DNA of 17,052 nt, taken from Syntrophus sp. (in: bacteria). GTDB lineage: Bacteria > Desulfobacterota > Syntrophia > Syntrophales > UBA8958. The notes under the pieces were generated by a model. That model saw only the letters and a program-made list of their open reading frames with translations. It ran no database searches and was not told the origin of the DNA. The position numbers were made by a program, and so were the translations under genes. The stretch is taken from the NCBI GenBank assembly GCA_003451635.1, contig DMAT01000429.1, positions 1-17,052 on the forward strand, written 5' to 3'. Below are positions 1 to 7,986 of this stretch, piece after piece; within the stretch, counting starts at the first letter, position 1, and each line of letters opens with the position of its first letter.

Positions 1-529
1 CCGAAATCACCGGGGCGTTGCCCAAAAGGGCGGCAATGGGACCGGTCTCGATGGTCGCCGACATGACCAGGAGCTTGAGATCCTCCCGGAGGCCCCGTTG
101 AATGTCGAGGCTCAGGGCCAGGGCCAGGTCTGCCTGGAGGCTCCGCTCGTGAAACTCATCAAAGATGATCATGGCGACCCCCTCCAGGGCGGGATCGTCG
201 AGAAGGCGCCGGGTCAGGATGCCTTCCGTAACCACCTCCAGGCGGGTATCTTTTGAAATCCGGCGGTCGTAACGGATGGCATAGCCGACGGTTTTACCAA
301 TGGGTTCTCCGAGGAGCCGGGCCATCCAGCGGGCCGCAGCCACCGCCGCGATCCGCCGCGGTTCGAGCATGATGATCCGTCCCTGCGCGGGGGGAATCGC
401 CTCCAGGAGGGCCAGGGGGACCCGCGTCGTCTTGCCGGAACCGGGCGGGGCCTGGAGCACAACGGCAGGTTTGGCGCGAACGGTTTCTTTCAGAACCGTA
501 AGGATATGGTCGATGGGGAGTGTATTCAC
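1..529 (-). CDS. hrpB: ATP-dependent helicase HrpB, N-terminal part (cut by window edge)
   Basis: This is the first ~176 codons of a DEAH-type superfamily 2 helicase; the gene runs off the left edge. Visible are motif I (QAPPGSGKTTR, about residues 26-36), motif Ia (LEPRRIAA), the TEGILTRRLL segment, motif II with the HrpB-type DEFHERSLQADLAL, and motif III (VMSAT). The DEFH Walker B and the spacing from the N-terminus to the P-loop fit HrpB better than HrpA. HrpB is a conserved nucleic-acid helicase whose physiological role in most bacteria is poorly defined. GTG at 529 is chosen because VNTLPIDHIL matches the usual HrpB N-terminus. In this frame a TAA lies five codons upstream (539-547 region), so no earlier start is possible. 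No good Shine-Dalgarno lies directly before the GTG; an upstream mini-ORF overlaps it (see separate entry). The gene lies downstream of, and on the same strand as, the fatty acid hydroxylase gene. Confidence 0.93.
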   Translation of the reverse strand, partial: MNTLPIDHILTVLKETVRAKPAVVLQAPPGSGKTTRVPLALLEAIPPAQGRIIMLEPRRIAAVAAARWMARLLGEPIGKTVGYAIRYDRRISKDTRLEVVTEGILTRRLLDDPALEGVAMIIFDEFHERSLQADLALALSLDIQRGLREDLKLLVMSATIETGPIAALLGNAPVIS

Positions 530-563
530 AGAGCCCGGATATTATATGCCATAGGACGTCCTT
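526..563 (-). promoter_or_regulatory. Leader mini-ORF overlapping the hrpB start
   Basis: On the minus strand a Shine-Dalgarno-like AAGGA (563-559) is followed, after 6 bases, by ATG at 552-550. This opens a reading frame of eight codons, MAYNIRAL, ending in TGA at 528-526. That TGA overlaps the hrpB GTG (529-527) as GTGA, the arrangement used for translational coupling. hrpB itself has no convincing Shine-Dalgarno at normal distance. The direct observation is the layout. That ribosomes terminate here and restart on hrpB is an inference, and the peptide itself may be irrelevant. Confidence 0.45.
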
Positions 564-596
564 ATAGATAGAAATTAAGATTCAACCACATGCTCG

Positions 597-1382
597 TCAC
601 CCTTTTTCGAATGGGTTGAGAATCATCTTCCAGAAGCGAGCGTATCGGTCATCCAGGAAGCCCGTGAGGCCGATGATCATACTTTCGCGGCCTGCCGCCG
701 GCTCTGCCCGATACGTTCCGAATATTCGGTCCCACCAGGAGAGGTTAAAACCAAAATTGTGGTTCGACTCCTGTCGGAGGGTGGAGTGGTGGACGAGGTG
801 CATATCGGGGGTGACCAGGATCTTACGAAGGAGATTGTCCATCCCTGCGGGGATTCGGAAGTTCCCGTGGTTGAACATGGCCATACCGTTGAGAAGTACC
901 TCGAAAATGAAGACGGCGACGGCGGGAGGGCCGAGAACGGCCACCACGGCCATTTTGATCAGCAGGGAGATTATTATTTCCAGCGGGTGAAACCGGAGTG
1001 CCGAGGTTAGATCGAGGTCCATATCCGTGTGGTGCATCCGGTGGATACGCCAGAAAAAATGGATCCGATGAAACAGGGCGTGCTGGGCATAGATGACCAG
1101 GTCGAGGACGAGCAGGCTTGAGATAGTTGCTGCCGCCACCGGCAGGGGGACAACATTCAACAGGCCCCATCCTTTTTGAGTACATAGTACGGCCATGCCA
1201 ACGGGGAGGATGGGGAAAAGCAGGCGAGGCAAAATCCCATTCACGAGTTGAACAGAAAGATTTCCGAACCAGCGTAACGACTTTTTCACGATTAGCGCGC
1301 GTCGGGGGGCAACGCTTTCCACGATAGCGATGACGATGAAGATGCCCAAGAAGCAAACGACGCGGATGGTTGTTTCATCCAT
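597..1382 (-). CDS. Fatty acid hydroxylase / sterol desaturase family membrane protein
   Basis: 261-residue integral membrane protein of the fatty acid hydroxylase superfamily (di-iron, O2-dependent hydroxylation or desaturation of lipid substrates). The histidine clusters that bind the two irons are present in order: HALFH (101-105), HRMHH (114-118), RFHP (His132), NHGN (His172), HLVHH (195-199) and His208. Hydrophobic segments lie around 8-24, 43-67, 80-100 and 135-170. The substrate cannot be told from sequence; family members act on sterols, sphingolipids, fatty acids or carotenoids. The ATG at 1382 shares one base with the upstream oxidoreductase stop (TAATG), so the two are very likely translationally coupled; that flavoprotein could conceivably be linked to its redox cycle, but this is speculation. 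An oxygen-dependent enzyme would be notable if the host is anaerobic. Confidence 0.88.
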   Translation of the reverse strand: MDETTIRVVCFLGIFIVIAIVESVAPRRALIVKKSLRWFGNLSVQLVNGILPRLLFPILPVGMAVLCTQKGWGLLNVVPLPVAAATISSLLVLDLVIYAQHALFHRIHFFWRIHRMHHTDMDLDLTSALRFHPLEIIISLLIKMAVVAVLGPPAVAVFIFEVLLNGMAMFNHGNFRIPAGMDNLLRKILVTPDMHLVHHSTLRQESNHNFGFNLSWWDRIFGTYRAEPAAGRESMIIGLTGFLDDRYARFWKMILNPFEKG

Positions 1383-2854
1383 TATTTCTGATCATACGGC
1401 AATGTACAGGCCCTTCCCTTCAGATTGAACAGAAACTTGAGAATTTTTTTCGTCCCGTCACCGAACAGCTTGTCGGCAAAGACCCGGCCCGCAACTCGTT
1501 TGGATATTTCAGACAAGGTCGGATAAACGTGCACGGCACCGGCCATGGTGGAAAGCTTCACGCCGCCATTTACCGCAATGATCCATTCGTGGATCAGCTC
1601 CCCGGCGTGGGCGCCGATTATCTGACAGCCCAGCATTTTGTCTTTGCCATCGAGAAGCATCTTGATCTTACCGAGAGACTCCCCCTCAGTAAGGGCACGA
1701 TCGTTATCACCAAAGGATTCCTCCATAATTCGATACTCCAATCCTTCCTTCCGGGCGCGCTTTTCGTTGTAACCGATACTTGCCACTTCCGGGTCCGTAT
1801 AGGTACACCAGCCGATTTTTGCATAATCAGCCTTTCTGGGAAGATGGAGAACCGCATTAGTCAGGGCAATGCCGGCTTCATATCCTGCTACATGGGTAAA
1901 GGGCAACCGGCCGTTCACGTCACCGCAGGCGTAGATATGGGAGATATTGGTTTTCATTCTGGCATCCGTCGGGATGCCGCCTGTTGTAAAGTTTACACCG
2001 GCCTTGACAAGTTCGAGATCGCCAATATTGGGTTGTCTGCCCGTGGACAAAAACAGCGCATCGCCCTCGATAATCTTAGTTTGACCTTCGTTGGCGTCAG
2101 AGGCAACTGTCAACAGGATCGCGGTACCTTTCGATTCCAGCTTGAGAGCCTTGGTACCCGTGTGGATTACGACACCTTCCGCTTCGAGGCGGGACTTCAG
2201 TATTTCTGCCATGTCGGCGTCTTCCGGTCCCAGAATCTGTTCCATAAATTCAACAATCATCACTTTGGATCCGAGGCGGGCAAAGGATTGGGCAATTTCC
2301 AGGCCGATCGGCCCTCCACCTAGAACAATCAGACGGCCGGGCAGGGTTGTCTGTGAGAAAACAGTTTCATTGGTCCAATAAGGAACAGTCGCAAGACCGT
2401 CGATGGGGGGGACGGCCGGTCGAGAACCCGTGGCGATGATCCAGCTTTTTGCAGAAATCCTTTTACCATCAAGATCGACAACATGTTCGTCGGCAAAGGA
2501 AGGGCTTCCGAATTGCACCGCCGCCCCCAGTCCGCAGAACCGTTCGGGAGAGTCATGGTGCTGAATAGTGTCGATAACGGCCTGCACCCTTGCCATGACG
2601 GCCCCCAGGTTTACCGGGGGCAATGACAATGCCGGCAGGCCGAATTCCGCCGAGCGCCTTGCCAGTGCCCATATGCCTGCCGTACGGATCAGTGTCTTTG
2701 AAGGTACGCATCCGAAATGAAGACAGTCACCGCCCAGTCGAGCCGTTTTCTCAATCAGGAGGGTTTTTGCACCGAACTGGGCGGCCCCGGCCGTTGCCGT
2801 GAGACCGGCAGCACCGCCACCGATGATTCCGAGATCGTAATCGTAATTTGGCAT
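1382..2854 (-). CDS. FAD-dependent pyridine nucleotide-disulfide oxidoreductase (Lpd/MerA-like)
   Basis: 490-residue class I flavoprotein disulfide reductase. The FAD-binding GGGAAG lies at 12-17. The redox-active pair is GGDCLHFGCVPSK (Cys44 and Cys49). The NAD(P)H-binding Rossmann motif is GGGPIGLEIA (about 178-187), and the second FAD segment IYACGDVNG is present. The C-terminal dimer-interface active-site motif is HVYPTLSE. The fold is that of dihydrolipoyl dehydrogenase and mercuric reductase. A heavy-metal-associated N-terminal domain and the C-terminal cysteine pair of true MerA are absent, and no 2-oxoacid dehydrogenase genes are nearby, so the substrate is open. A good Shine-Dalgarno (AAAGGAAG, 5-6 bases before ATG) supports the start. 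It overlaps the hydroxylase gene (TAATG) and lies 89 bases downstream of the MFS gene. Confidence 0.9.
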   Translation of the reverse strand: MPNYDYDLGIIGGGAAGLTATAGAAQFGAKTLLIEKTARLGGDCLHFGCVPSKTLIRTAGIWALARRSAEFGLPALSLPPVNLGAVMARVQAVIDTIQHHDSPERFCGLGAAVQFGSPSFADEHVVDLDGKRISAKSWIIATGSRPAVPPIDGLATVPYWTNETVFSQTTLPGRLIVLGGGPIGLEIAQSFARLGSKVMIVEFMEQILGPEDADMAEILKSRLEAEGVVIHTGTKALKLESKGTAILLTVASDANEGQTKIIEGDALFLSTGRQPNIGDLELVKAGVNFTTGGIPTDARMKTNISHIYACGDVNGRLPFTHVAGYEAGIALTNAVLHLPRKADYAKIGWCTYTDPEVASIGYNEKRARKEGLEYRIMEESFGDNDRALTEGESLGKIKMLLDGKDKMLGCQIIGAHAGELIHEWIIAVNGGVKLSTMAGAVHVYPTLSEISKRVAGRVFADKLFGDGTKKILKFLFNLKGRACTLPYDQK

Positions 2855-2943
2855 GTATCTTCCTTTAGAACATCCTGTTATACATTGCTATGGCATGTTC
2901 GACATTGACTCTGTTCATATCATAATTGTGGGGAAAAAGAACA

Positions 2944-4413
2944 TCATTGATTCCCGCGGGCTGCCGAGGCATGACGTCCGGAGTAAAAGGAAAGGAAAAA
3001 GGCCAGGAGACTGAAAAAAGCGCCGACGATGAAAGCGAATTGAAAGGCCCCGGCCACGGAGGCCAGAGAAGGGCGAATGATTTCCGGAGTGAGGCTCATA
3101 GTTGTCAGACCGGTGGGAAGTGCCTGGGAAAAAGCCCCTTCAAAAAGACATACCCCAAGCACCATCCCCACGTTCATTGTATTCGTATATATTGCCGAGG
3201 CCGTACCCTGGCTTCCCTCCGGGGCCAGTGACATGACCAGATGGTTGTTGGCCGGGAAGAACAGGGCGTAGGAAACAGCTAAAAGGACGAGATAAAGGAC
3301 CGCTGGAAACAGTCCCGGCAATGGGAGGGTCAGAGCAAAGACGAGGCAGGAAACAAAGGCCAGGAACATGGCGATGGTGCAGAGACGACGGGGATTGATG
3401 CGGTCGGAAAGCCTCCCGGCGAAAGGACCAATGGGCATATACACCACCGAATAGATCATTACCACCGCCCCGACATGTTCTGGTCCTAAGCCCTTGATGA
3501 GTTCCAGATAGAAGGGGATGAGAAAGTTGCCTCCCGACAGGAGCATTAAGGCGACCAGCGTAGTGAGAACGGCGAACGAGAAATCCCGGTTACGGAAGAG
3601 ACTCAGATTAAGAATGGGGTCGTGGGCGCTTCGTTCCCGGAGATAGAAGGCGAGTAGGGATGTCCCCGCAACAGCAAAGGCGGCCAGAATGAGTCCCGAC
3701 TGCCAGCCTTCGTCGTCGCCGCGGCTCAGGGCAAAGACGAGGGCGGTAAGGCCAACAAAGCTCAGAATGGAGCCGGAAACGTCAAAAGGTCGGCCCTCGG
3801 TGGGGGGCGGCAGGTTTTGATCCGCAGGCAGGTTTCTCTTCACGATCAGAATAGCCAGAACCCCCACCGGTACATTGATCAGAAAGATCCAGTGCCAGCT
3901 AAGAAAGCCGGTAATGAGACCACCGAGAGGCGCCCCGACCATTATGCCCAGGGAGTTGGCTAAAGAACATATTCCAAAGGCCCAGCCGGCAATGTTTTTC
4001 GGAAGGTAATGGGGTATGCTTGCCATAGCGCTGGTAATCATCATGGCGCCGCCGACACCCTGGACGCAGCGGGCGGCGTCTAAAAGGTAGATCGTCGGCG
4101 CGAGCCCGCAAAGCAGCGAGCCCAGGGTAAATAATCCGTATCCCCAGACAAAGATTTTCTTTAAGCCGACCCTGTCGACGAGTTTCCCGAAGATCAGGGT
4201 ACTGCCCGTCATGACCAGGAGGTAGGAGAGAATTACCCAGGACGCCTCGCTCGTTCCGACCTGGAAATAACGGGCGAGGGTAGGCAGTGAAATGACGACG
4301 ATATAACTATCCAGACGGACCATGAAGACGGCGAAGGCGACGCTGAAGACGATCCAGCGAAGCCGTCTTTTTTCTTCGGGGTCGATTACGGCGGGAGAGG
4401 TATCCATGGTCAT
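2944..4413 (-). CDS. MFS transporter, DHA2 (14-TM, EmrB/QacA-like) family
   Basis: 489-residue inner-membrane proton antiporter-type exporter. The N-terminus has a cytosolic stretch followed by TM1 carrying the DHA2-type segment RLDSYIVVISLPTLARYF. Motif A appears as GKLVDRVGLKKIF after TM2. Motif C in TM5 appears as GIMVGAPLGGLITG, followed by the family-typical SWHWIFLINVPVG. Hydrophobic segments are consistent with 14 helices, with the extra pair in the middle as usual for drug:H+ antiporter-2 proteins. The substrate is unknown. There is no adjacent membrane-fusion (EmrA-like) gene or TetR-type regulator. The start overlaps the YjbQ stop by four bases (ATGA). A second in-frame ATG lies two codons on, so the exact start is uncertain by two residues. 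Confidence 0.9.
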   Translation of the reverse strand: MTMDTSPAVIDPEEKRRLRWIVFSVAFAVFMVRLDSYIVVISLPTLARYFQVGTSEASWVILSYLLVMTGSTLIFGKLVDRVGLKKIFVWGYGLFTLGSLLCGLAPTIYLLDAARCVQGVGGAMMITSAMASIPHYLPKNIAGWAFGICSLANSLGIMVGAPLGGLITGFLSWHWIFLINVPVGVLAILIVKRNLPADQNLPPPTEGRPFDVSGSILSFVGLTALVFALSRGDDEGWQSGLILAAFAVAGTSLLAFYLRERSAHDPILNLSLFRNRDFSFAVLTTLVALMLLSGGNFLIPFYLELIKGLGPEHVGAVVMIYSVVYMPIGPFAGRLSDRINPRRLCTIAMFLAFVSCLVFALTLPLPGLFPAVLYLVLLAVSYALFFPANNHLVMSLAPEGSQGTASAIYTNTMNVGMVLGVCLFEGAFSQALPTGLTTMSLTPEIIRPSLASVAGAFQFAFIVGAFFSLLAFFLSFYSGRHASAARGNQ

Positions 4414-4808
4414 GGGTTGGCGATCACCTTCACAAATACCTTCCGCATTCGGGGGCCATCAAACTCGCAGAAAAAGATGGATTGCCAGGTTCCCAGGACC
4501 GGTTGATCATCTTCAATCAAGACGGTTTCCGACGCCCCCACCAGGGACGCCTTGACATGGGCTGCCGAGTTGCCTTCTCCATGTCGGTAGGGACCGTGCA
4601 GGGGAATCAGCCTGTCCAGGATGCTGATGATGTCTTTGGGGACATCGGGATCGGCGTTTTCATTGATCGTCACCGCCGCAGTGGTGTGGGGAACAAAGAC
4701 ATAGCAAAGACCGCTTCCGGCACCGGCCTCCCGGATGATATCCCGTATATGTCTGGTAATATCTATCATTTCATGCCGTCCAGAGGTTTTAACGGAAAAA
4801 TTGTTCAT
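4410..4808 (-). CDS. yjbQ: YjbQ/UPF0047 family protein (secondary thiamine-phosphate synthase-like)
   Basis: 132 residues, the normal size for this small trimeric family. Conserved blocks are visible: HTTAAVTINENADPDV (about 42-57), HGEGNSAAHVKASLVG (about 76-91) with the family histidines, and GTWQSIFFCEFDGPR (about 106-120). Weak thiamine-phosphate synthase activity has been reported for E. coli YjbQ, and this is the origin of the usual product name; the true role is unsettled. The start has a strong Shine-Dalgarno (GAGAGGAG) about 6 bases upstream. It is the first gene of the minus-strand run, divergent from the XerD-like gene across 146 bases, and its stop overlaps the MFS start (ATGA). 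Confidence 0.9.
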   Translation of the reverse strand: MNNFSVKTSGRHEMIDITRHIRDIIREAGAGSGLCYVFVPHTTAAVTINENADPDVPKDIISILDRLIPLHGPYRHGEGNSAAHVKASLVGASETVLIEDDQPVLGTWQSIFFCEFDGPRMRKVFVKVIANP

Positions 4809-4954
4809 CTCATCTCCTCTCGTCTCAGTAATTATAGGCGAAGGCCCTCCGGTTTAATATCCGCCGTAAGCCACTTCCAACGATCTCGGCGGCGCGGCGA
4901 GGCCAGGATATCGGCTGTGCTATGGGATTATACTTATGACAATAATGGGGCTAT

Positions 4955-5923
4955 ATGTCAACCAATGTCAATGACCCCGTTCTGACCCCGGAAAAAAGCT
5001 TTGCGTCCTGCCTTGATTTAGGCTACAAAAACAATGTGAAGGAGCTGCTGGACAATTATTTTAACTATATGACGGTGGAAAAGGGGGCTTCCCCCCATAC
5101 CCTGGAGGCATATAGCCGTGATCTCATCCGGTTTGCCGATTTCATGGCGGGGCGGGAAAAAGAGAAAGCAGAAACGGTCACGCCTGAAGATGTGATGGCT
5201 TTCATATCCGATCTCAGGGGTGGCGGGCTGGCGGCGAATTCCGTGAACCGTTCCCTTACGGCCATCCGAGGTTTTTATAAGTTTCTCCTGAAACACGGAT
5301 ACAAGGTTGTTAGCCCCGTTGACCGTCTGGTTCAGGGGAAGACGTGGATGCGCCTTCCCGATGTTCTCAGTCCCCAGGATATGAACCGGTTACTGGAACA
5401 GCCGGGTCTCTCGAATCCATCCGCCGTCCGGGATGCGGCGATCCTCGAATTGATGTACGCTGCGGGACTGCGGGTTTCGGAGCTGGTTAACTTGACCATG
5501 AACAGCATCAACTGGCAGGCAGGTTATGTGGTGGTGATGGGGAAAGGAAGAAAGGAAAGGGTGGTACCGGTGGGGAGGTCTGCTTATGAACTGCTGAAAC
5601 TCTATGTGGACGAAGCAAGAAACGGCCTTGTCAAGGGAAAGTCCACCAATTCCCTGTTTCTAAATAGATCGGGAAGGCTTTTCACCAGGCAGGGGCTCTG
5701 GAAACTGGTCAAGAAATATTCCCGTCTGGCCGGTCTGGAGGACAAGGTGCACCCCCATACCTTTCGTCATACCTTTGCCACCCATCTCCTGGAGGGGGGT
5801 GCTGATTTGAGAGCGGTACAGGTCATGCTGGGTCACGCCGATATCTCGACGACCCAGATTTACACCCATGTGACCAGAGAAAGGCTGAAGGCCGTTCATA
5901 AACAATATCATCCGAGAAGCTGA
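4955..5923 (+). CDS. xerD: Site-specific tyrosine recombinase, XerD-like
   Basis: 322-residue Xer recombinase, the class that resolves chromosome dimers at dif with FtsK. The N-terminal core-binding domain (about 28-115) contains MTVEKGASPHTLEAYSRDL. The catalytic domain (about 135-310) has the full catalytic set: Arg173 (GLRVSEL), Lys197 (GKGRKERVVP), His268 and Arg271 (HTFRHTFATHLL), His294 (LGHADIS) and nucleophile Tyr303 (TQIYTHV). The C-terminal ERLKAVHKQYHPR resembles XerD more than XerC, but without a tree the paralogue call is moderate. About 25 residues precede the usual Xer start. ATG 4955 has only a weak GGGG Shine-Dalgarno, so the true N-terminus may be somewhat shorter. It is followed 5 bases later by the TPR gene. 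Confidence 0.9.
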   Translation: MSTNVNDPVLTPEKSFASCLDLGYKNNVKELLDNYFNYMTVEKGASPHTLEAYSRDLIRFADFMAGREKEKAETVTPEDVMAFISDLRGGGLAANSVNRSLTAIRGFYKFLLKHGYKVVSPVDRLVQGKTWMRLPDVLSPQDMNRLLEQPGLSNPSAVRDAAILELMYAAGLRVSELVNLTMNSINWQAGYVVVMGKGRKERVVPVGRSAYELLKLYVDEARNGLVKGKSTNSLFLNRSGRLFTRQGLWKLVKKYSRLAGLEDKVHPHTFRHTFATHLLEGGADLRAVQVMLGHADISTTQIYTHVTRERLKAVHKQYHPRS

Positions 5924-5928
5924 GATAG

Positions 5929-7956
5929 ATGGAAACTGATTTTATTCGCAAAAGGAAACCTGCCGATTATAGTAGATATAGGCGCTGGGCCCTTGCCCTG
6001 ACTGCCCTGGCAGGACTCCTGGTGATTCTGACCGGCCTGATGTGGGGACTGGCAACCGTTTTCCCCCAGCGTTTCGGTTCCCTCTTTTCCGGTTTTACGA
6101 GGGCGAAAAACTTTGTTGCCTTTACGATTCTCGGCACACAGCCGCAATTTTATTATCTGGATATTGAAAAAAATGGGAAAGTATATCGCCTTACTCCCCG
6201 TGATTATTTCGAGGTTACCTACAAAGATGAATTCATTATTACCGGCGTGACGTCCGATGACCTGCGGGGAAAGGGAATGACCGTAGATGTTGACGGAACG
6301 GGAAGACGCAATGATTTCCGGGTTCTCATGAAGGGGGTTGAATTTGTCGACAGGGTCATGAAACAGGGCCGCAGGGCAGACACCGAACCTGCGGGTGGGG
6401 TCTATCGCATTCATGTCCGTTATCTGGAGAGGGAAATAGGGGCAATTCCTCTGAAGGTAACAATTATGCCTCAAGACTGGCTGCGGTATGCCCAGGGATC
6501 GAGCAGCGAAAGACAGCAAATTGATTATCTGAAACGGGCCATAGCTACAAATCCTGGTGACACGGGGATCAGAAAGGTTTTGGCCGGTATTTATTATCGC
6601 CTGGGAATGATCCGTGAGGCCGTCGAGGAATATCAGACCATACTGAAGTTGAATCCTGAAGACGCGGGAGCCCTGAAGGAATTAGCCCGCTGTTATCAAA
6701 GCCAGAAGAATTATGAACAGGCGATTGGGGTTTATCGGCGGTTGCTCATAATACAGCCCAATGATCAGGCTGTGTATGCAAGCCTGGGGATGACCTACGC
6801 AGCCATGGGCGCCTGGTCTAAAGCCGTGGCTGCTTATCAGCAGGCGCTCCAGATAAATCCGGAGGACGGCAGCGTCCATTTCAAACTGGGTCAGGTTTAC
6901 GAGGCGACAAATAAAAGAAAAGAGGCCATTGCAGAGTACCAGATTGCCCTGAATAAAAATCCCGCCGCCGATGAAATCGTCCTTGCCCTGGCCAATGTCA
7001 ACCTTAAGGCAGGGAACCAGGACGAGGCGATCAGGTGGTACAAGGAAGTGCTGAAGAGGCAGCCTCGTAACGCGACGGCTTACGCTAATCTGGGCCTGGC
7101 TTATGGCAATAAGGGCATCCCGGCCCAGGAAATGGAACAGTACCGGAAGGCGCTGAACTTGCACCCGAAAGATCCGGTCATTCAGTTCAACATCGCGGCG
7201 GCGCTGGAGAAATCGGGAAAGACCCAGCAAGCGGCTACGCACTATCGTAAGGTTCTGGAGATCAATCCTGATGACGCCGATGCAGCCATGAGGCTTGCCG
7301 ATATGGAGATGAAAAACAAAAATTACGATCAGGCAATCAAATTCTACGAAAAAGCCCTGCCAAAGAGCAAGAATAAGGCTTCCGTCTATGCAAATCTTGG
7401 TTTTGCTTACGGGGAGATAAAGGTTTATAAAACGTCCGCCGAAAAATATGAAAAAGCCCTGAAGGCTGGTTCTCGAGACCCTCAGATTTACTATAACCTT
7501 GCCTTGACCTATACCAAGTTGGGAAAGAAGAAAGATGCCACCGCAAATTTCGAAAAGTATGCTGTGACCCATCCATCCGAGAGTGTATTGAGTTCGCTGG
7601 CTGAATCCTATATGCGCGAAAAAAGATACGATGACGCGATCAGAGTTTCAAAAAAACTTTTGTCTTCCACCAAGAAGAAAGCGGCGCCCTACGCCACTAT
7701 GGGCCGGGCATATGGCGCCAAAGGTAATGTGGACAAGGCGATTGAAATGTACAGATTGTCCGTGCGATATGACGCCGAGGACGACGCTGTTTATTCAGCC
7801 CTTGGAGAGGCCTATGAAAAAAAGGGGATGCCCCAGGAGGCTCTTAAAGCCTATCAAAAGGCATATGAACTTAATCCCGAGTCGACCCGGGCGGCCAGAA
7901 GAATTCCCGCCCTGAAGATCAAGATCATGCAGGATGAGCATCAGGCGGATTCGTGA
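5929..7956 (+). CDS. Membrane-anchored tetratricopeptide repeat protein (about 13 TPRs)
   Basis: 675 residues. A basic N-terminus (RKRKPADYSRYRRW) precedes one hydrophobic helix at about 20-45, predicting an N-in anchor with the rest in the periplasm. Residues about 50-195 form a distinct beta-rich-looking region with no family I recognise. From residue 211 to about 652 there are 13 uninterrupted 34-residue TPR units with the usual W/L-G-Y-A-F-A-P pattern, for example AVYASLGMTYAAMGAWSKAV and AVYSALGEAYEKKGMPQEAL. TPR arrays are protein-docking scaffolds; no catalytic residues are evident. It starts 5 bases after xerD and ends 30 bases before kdsA, so it is probably co-transcribed with the LPS genes. 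A role in envelope assembly is a guess from position and predicted topology. Confidence 0.88.
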   Translation: METDFIRKRKPADYSRYRRWALALTALAGLLVILTGLMWGLATVFPQRFGSLFSGFTRAKNFVAFTILGTQPQFYYLDIEKNGKVYRLTPRDYFEVTYKDEFIITGVTSDDLRGKGMTVDVDGTGRRNDFRVLMKGVEFVDRVMKQGRRADTEPAGGVYRIHVRYLEREIGAIPLKVTIMPQDWLRYAQGSSSERQQIDYLKRAIATNPGDTGIRKVLAGIYYRLGMIREAVEEYQTILKLNPEDAGALKELARCYQSQKNYEQAIGVYRRLLIIQPNDQAVYASLGMTYAAMGAWSKAVAAYQQALQINPEDGSVHFKLGQVYEATNKRKEAIAEYQIALNKNPAADEIVLALANVNLKAGNQDEAIRWYKEVLKRQPRNATAYANLGLAYGNKGIPAQEMEQYRKALNLHPKDPVIQFNIAAALEKSGKTQQAATHYRKVLEINPDDADAAMRLADMEMKNKNYDQAIKFYEKALPKSKNKASVYANLGFAYGEIKVYKTSAEKYEKALKAGSRDPQIYYNLALTYTKLGKKKDATANFEKYAVTHPSESVLSSLAESYMREKRYDDAIRVSKKLLSSTKKKAAPYATMGRAYGAKGNVDKAIEMYRLSVRYDAEDDAVYSALGEAYEKKGMPQEALKAYQKAYELNPESTRAARRIPALKIKIMQDEHQADS

Positions 7957-7986
7957 TTGCGTATAAATGAAAATGGAAGTGATCAT

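Noticed and set aside
1370..2323. 317-codon plus-strand open frame
   Set aside because: It is antisense to the oxidoreductase gene, whose frame carries clear motifs; the translation shows no family pattern.
1382..2854. Mercuric reductase (merA)
   Set aside because: There is no N-terminal metal-binding domain, no C-terminal cysteine pair and no other mer genes.
4809..4954. Promoter for the XerD-like gene (TATACT at 4929)
   Set aside because: No acceptable -35 lies 16-18 bases upstream; it was left unannotated.
6682..7572. 296-codon minus-strand open frame
   Set aside because: It is antisense to the TPR array; its repeated look is the mirror of the TPR repeats.
7957..7986. TTG start that would lengthen KdsA by ten residues
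   Set aside because: ATG 7987 has a better Shine-Dalgarno and gives the usual family length; the extra residues are not KdsA-like.
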